Assembly: GCA_017557435.1 (NCBI GenBank)
Contig: JAFYYR010000004.1
Location: 1-64,000 of the forward strand
Reading direction: 5' to 3'
From: Pseudobutyrivibrio sp.
Lineage (GTDB): Bacteria > Bacillota > Clostridia > Lachnospirales > Lachnospiraceae
DNA length: 64,000 bases
In this document: positions 62,485 to 64,000 of the stretch, in pieces
How positions within the stretch are numbered: the stretch's first letter is position 1
Layout: each line of letters begins with the position of its first letter
The notes under the pieces: model-generated
What the model was told of the DNA's origin: nothing
Seen by the model: only the letters and a program-made list of their open reading frames with translations
Database searches by the model: none
Program-made: the position numbers and the translations under genes

Positions 62485-62570
62485 TTTAACTCCTCATTTA
62501 TTAATTTGGTAAAACAAAAGCACCGTGGATAATATTATCATAGTTGAGGTCTAATTGAAACCTTTAACGC

Positions 62571-62637
62571 CAATAAAATCAAGTTTTTTGGTAGTATTGA
62601 AAACTACGTAAACTAGAGGCTTTAGCCACTTTATTGT
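62571..62637. repeat. Small branched inverted repeat
   Basis: CAATAAA (62571-62577) can close with TTTATTG (62631-62637) around two hairpins: GTAGT/ACTAC (62591-62607) and GGCT/AGCC (62618-62627). It lies between the degV start and the larger element at 62645. It may be part of the same structure or chance in AT-rich DNA. Confidence 0.35.
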
Positions 62638-62644
62638 ATATGCT

Positions 62645-62856
62645 GTACTAAAATCAAATAGACATTCCTGGCTATCGAAACTAGTATTCGCATTTTAAAC
62701 TCTTTCAGAGTTTTTTCTTGGGTTACACCCAAGAAAAATGCTCATACATGTTTGATAGCCAAATCTTGCAAATAAAAAAGGAATATCTTCCTCTCCAAAT
62801 AAATTTGGTCGGAAGGTATTCCTTTTAATTTGCGAATGTCTATTTAATTTTAGTAC
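62645..62856. repeat. 212-bp multi-branched element with 23-bp terminal inverted repeats
   Basis: The ends 62645-62667 and 62834-62856 are inverted copies matching at 22 of 23 bases; the right copy includes the groEL stop and last codon. Inside, domain A (62670-62760) folds as a three-way junction: GGCTATC/GATAGCC closes it, then AAAC/GTTT, GTAT/ATAC and GCATTTT/AAAATGC continue the stem, and two hairpins, AAACTCT/AGAGTTT (62697-62713) and TCTTGGGT/ACCCAAGA (62716-62734), branch off. Domain B (62766-62836) is the groEL terminator hairpin. It could be a miniature mobile element or a structured RNA. Confidence 0.7.
62766..62836 (-). terminator. groEL terminator (domain B of the element)
   Basis: On the minus strand GGAATACCTTCC pairs with GGAAGATATTCC, with an inner CCAAA/TTTGG, followed by TTTTTTATTTGC. 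Flanking ATTTGC/GCAAAT lengthens the stem to about 25 bp with bulges. Confidence 0.85.
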
Positions 62857-64000
62857 ATGCCACCCATACCTGCACCAGCGGCTGCAGCTGCAGCTGCGTC
62901 AGCAGCAGGGTCCTTAATGTCTGCTACAACTGATTCTGTTGTAAGAAGTGTAGATGCAACAGATGCTGCATTCTGAAGAGCTGTACGTGTAACCTTAACT
63001 GGATCAAGGATACCAGCCTTAACCATGTTAACGTACTCTTCGTTGTAAGCATCAAATCCGATTCCGTCCTCAGACTCACGAACCTTGTTAATGATAACTG
63101 ATCCCTCAAGACCAGCGTTAGCTGCGATATAGAAAAGTGGAGCCTCAAGTGCCTTAACGATTACATTAGCACCTGTCTTCTCGTCACCTGAAAGTGTCTC
63201 AGCAAGCTCTGCAACCTTCTTCTGTACGTGGATGTATGCAGAACCACCACCTGAGATGATACCCTCTTCAACAGCGGCACGAGTAGCATTTAAAGCATCC
63301 TCCATACGAAGCTTAGCTTCCTTCATCTCTGTCTCTGTAGCAGCACCAACACGGATAACTGCAACACCGCCAGCAAGCTTAGCAAGTCTCTCCTGAAGCT
63401 TCTCCTTATCAAACTCAGATGTAGTCTCATCAATCTGACCACGAATCTGAGCAACACGAGCCTCGATAGCATCCTTATCGCCTACACCATCAACGATAAC
63501 TGTGTTCTCCTTGTTAACCTTAACTGATTTAGCACGACCAAGCTGCTGAAGTGTTGTATCCTTAAGCTCAAGACCAACTTCCTCAGAAATAACCTGACCA
63601 CCTGTAAGGATAGCGATATCCTGAAGCATTTCCTTACGTCTGTCACCATAACCTGGTGCCTTAACAGCTACTACGTTGAATGTACCACGAAGCTTGTTAA
63701 GGATAAGTGTTGTAAGAGCCTCACCCTCGATATCCTCTGCAATAATAAGAAGTCTAGCACCAGACTGAACGATCTGCTCAAGCACTGGAAGAAGCTCCTG
63801 AATATTAGAAATCTTCTTGTCTGTAATAAGAATATATGGATCATCAAGATTAGCTTCCATCTTATCCATATCTGTGCACATATAAGCTGAGATATAACCT
63901 CTATCGAACTGCATACCTTCTACAAGGTCAAGCTCTGTCTGCATTGTCTTAGACTCTTCGATTGTGATAACACCATCGTTAGAAACCTTTTCCATTGCAT
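62850..64000 (-). CDS. groEL: Chaperonin GroEL (C-terminal part, cut by window edge)
   Basis: This is the C-terminal 383 residues of the 60-kDa chaperonin, reading from the window edge ([16 protein letters not shown]) to the stop at 62850. It contains part of the intermediate domain, the apical domain ([22 protein letters not shown]) and the equatorial return with [18 protein letters not shown] and [11 protein letters not shown]. The tail is Ala-rich ([20 protein letters not shown]), a flexible end common in GroEL. The start and groES lie outside the window. Confidence 0.97.
   Translation of the reverse strand, partial: AMEKVSNDGVITIEESKTMQTELDLVEGMQFDRGYISAYMCTDMDKMEANLDDPYILITDKKISNIQELLPVLEQIVQSGARLLIIAEDIEGEALTTLILNKLRGTFNVVAVKAPGYGDRRKEMLQDIAILTGGQVISEEVGLELKDTTLQQLGRAKSVKVNKENTVIVDGVGDKDAIEARVAQIRGQIDETTSEFDKEKLQERLAKLAGGVAVIRVGAATETEMKEAKLRMEDALNATRAAVEEGIISGGGSAYIHVQKKVAELAETLSGDEKTGANVIVKALEAPLFYIAANAGLEGSVIINKVRESEDGIGFDAYNEEYVNMVKAGILDPVKVTRTALQNAASVASTLLTTESVVADIKDPAADAAAAAAAGAGMGGMY

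Overview
The window is a chromosomal segment of an anaerobic, low-GC Firmicute. Gene content and order (rplU-prp-rpmA-obgE-yhbY-nadD/yqeK-rsfS, mutS-mutL-miaA-ynbB-mreBCD-mrdA-minC-rodA-mgsA, rlmH-pdp-phoH-pgpH-ybeY, an L27 with a cleavable N-terminus, Rex, formate-THF ligase) point to Clostridia, most likely Lachnospiraceae. A Butyrivibrio/Pseudobutyrivibrio-like genome is my guess from style only; no marker-gene comparison was possible.

Layout. 1-4085 (+): the L21/L27/Obg ribosome-assembly operon, ending with a NadD-YqeK fusion and RsfS. 4269-5383: lexA facing a small LysM membrane protein (YneA-like SOS division inhibitor), with three SOS-type boxes between them. 5475-13070: a looser region with an acyltransferase, oxidoreductase, free-methionine sulfoxide reductase, PspC protein, BASS transporter (-), a DUF6688-like membrane protein, a gene remnant, two tandem four-cysteine microproteins, a small membrane protein and a XerS-like tyrosine recombinase. 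From 13121 to the end every gene is on the minus strand.

The minus-strand block, read in transcription order from the right: groEL (cut by the window edge), degV, purA, a DUF4340 protein, rpsO, pnp, an ABC-F protein, rex with a coiled-coil partner, a CorC-like protein, yebC-glgA-ftsK-fhs-TPR protein, then from rlmH to dac a run of about 25 kb with almost no gaps that joins nucleoside salvage, ribosome maturation, a lipid flippase-like protein, flavoproteins, mismatch repair, tRNA modification and the elongasome. After that come P-loop protein/HlyD-like/yggS/sepF and aroB-lspA-rluD. Genes for wall growth and division (mreBCD, PBP2, RodA, MinC, SepF, FtsK, DacF-type carboxypeptidase, YneA-like) are strongly represented.

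Points of most interest: a 212-bp multi-branched element with 23-bp inverted ends next to groEL; a MinC with neither MinD nor MinE beside it and with its MinD-binding signature changed; a PgpH-family protein whose HD pair is lost; a methylglyoxal synthase with Thr in place of the catalytic Asp; a likely leaderless rlmH; and a strand and composition switch at about 13.1 kb next to a Xer recombinase and a dif-like sequence, which may mark the replication terminus. No tRNA, rRNA, CRISPR array or intact insertion sequence was seen. The only gene-free stretch above 300 bases is 62485-62849, which holds the branched element and the groEL terminator.
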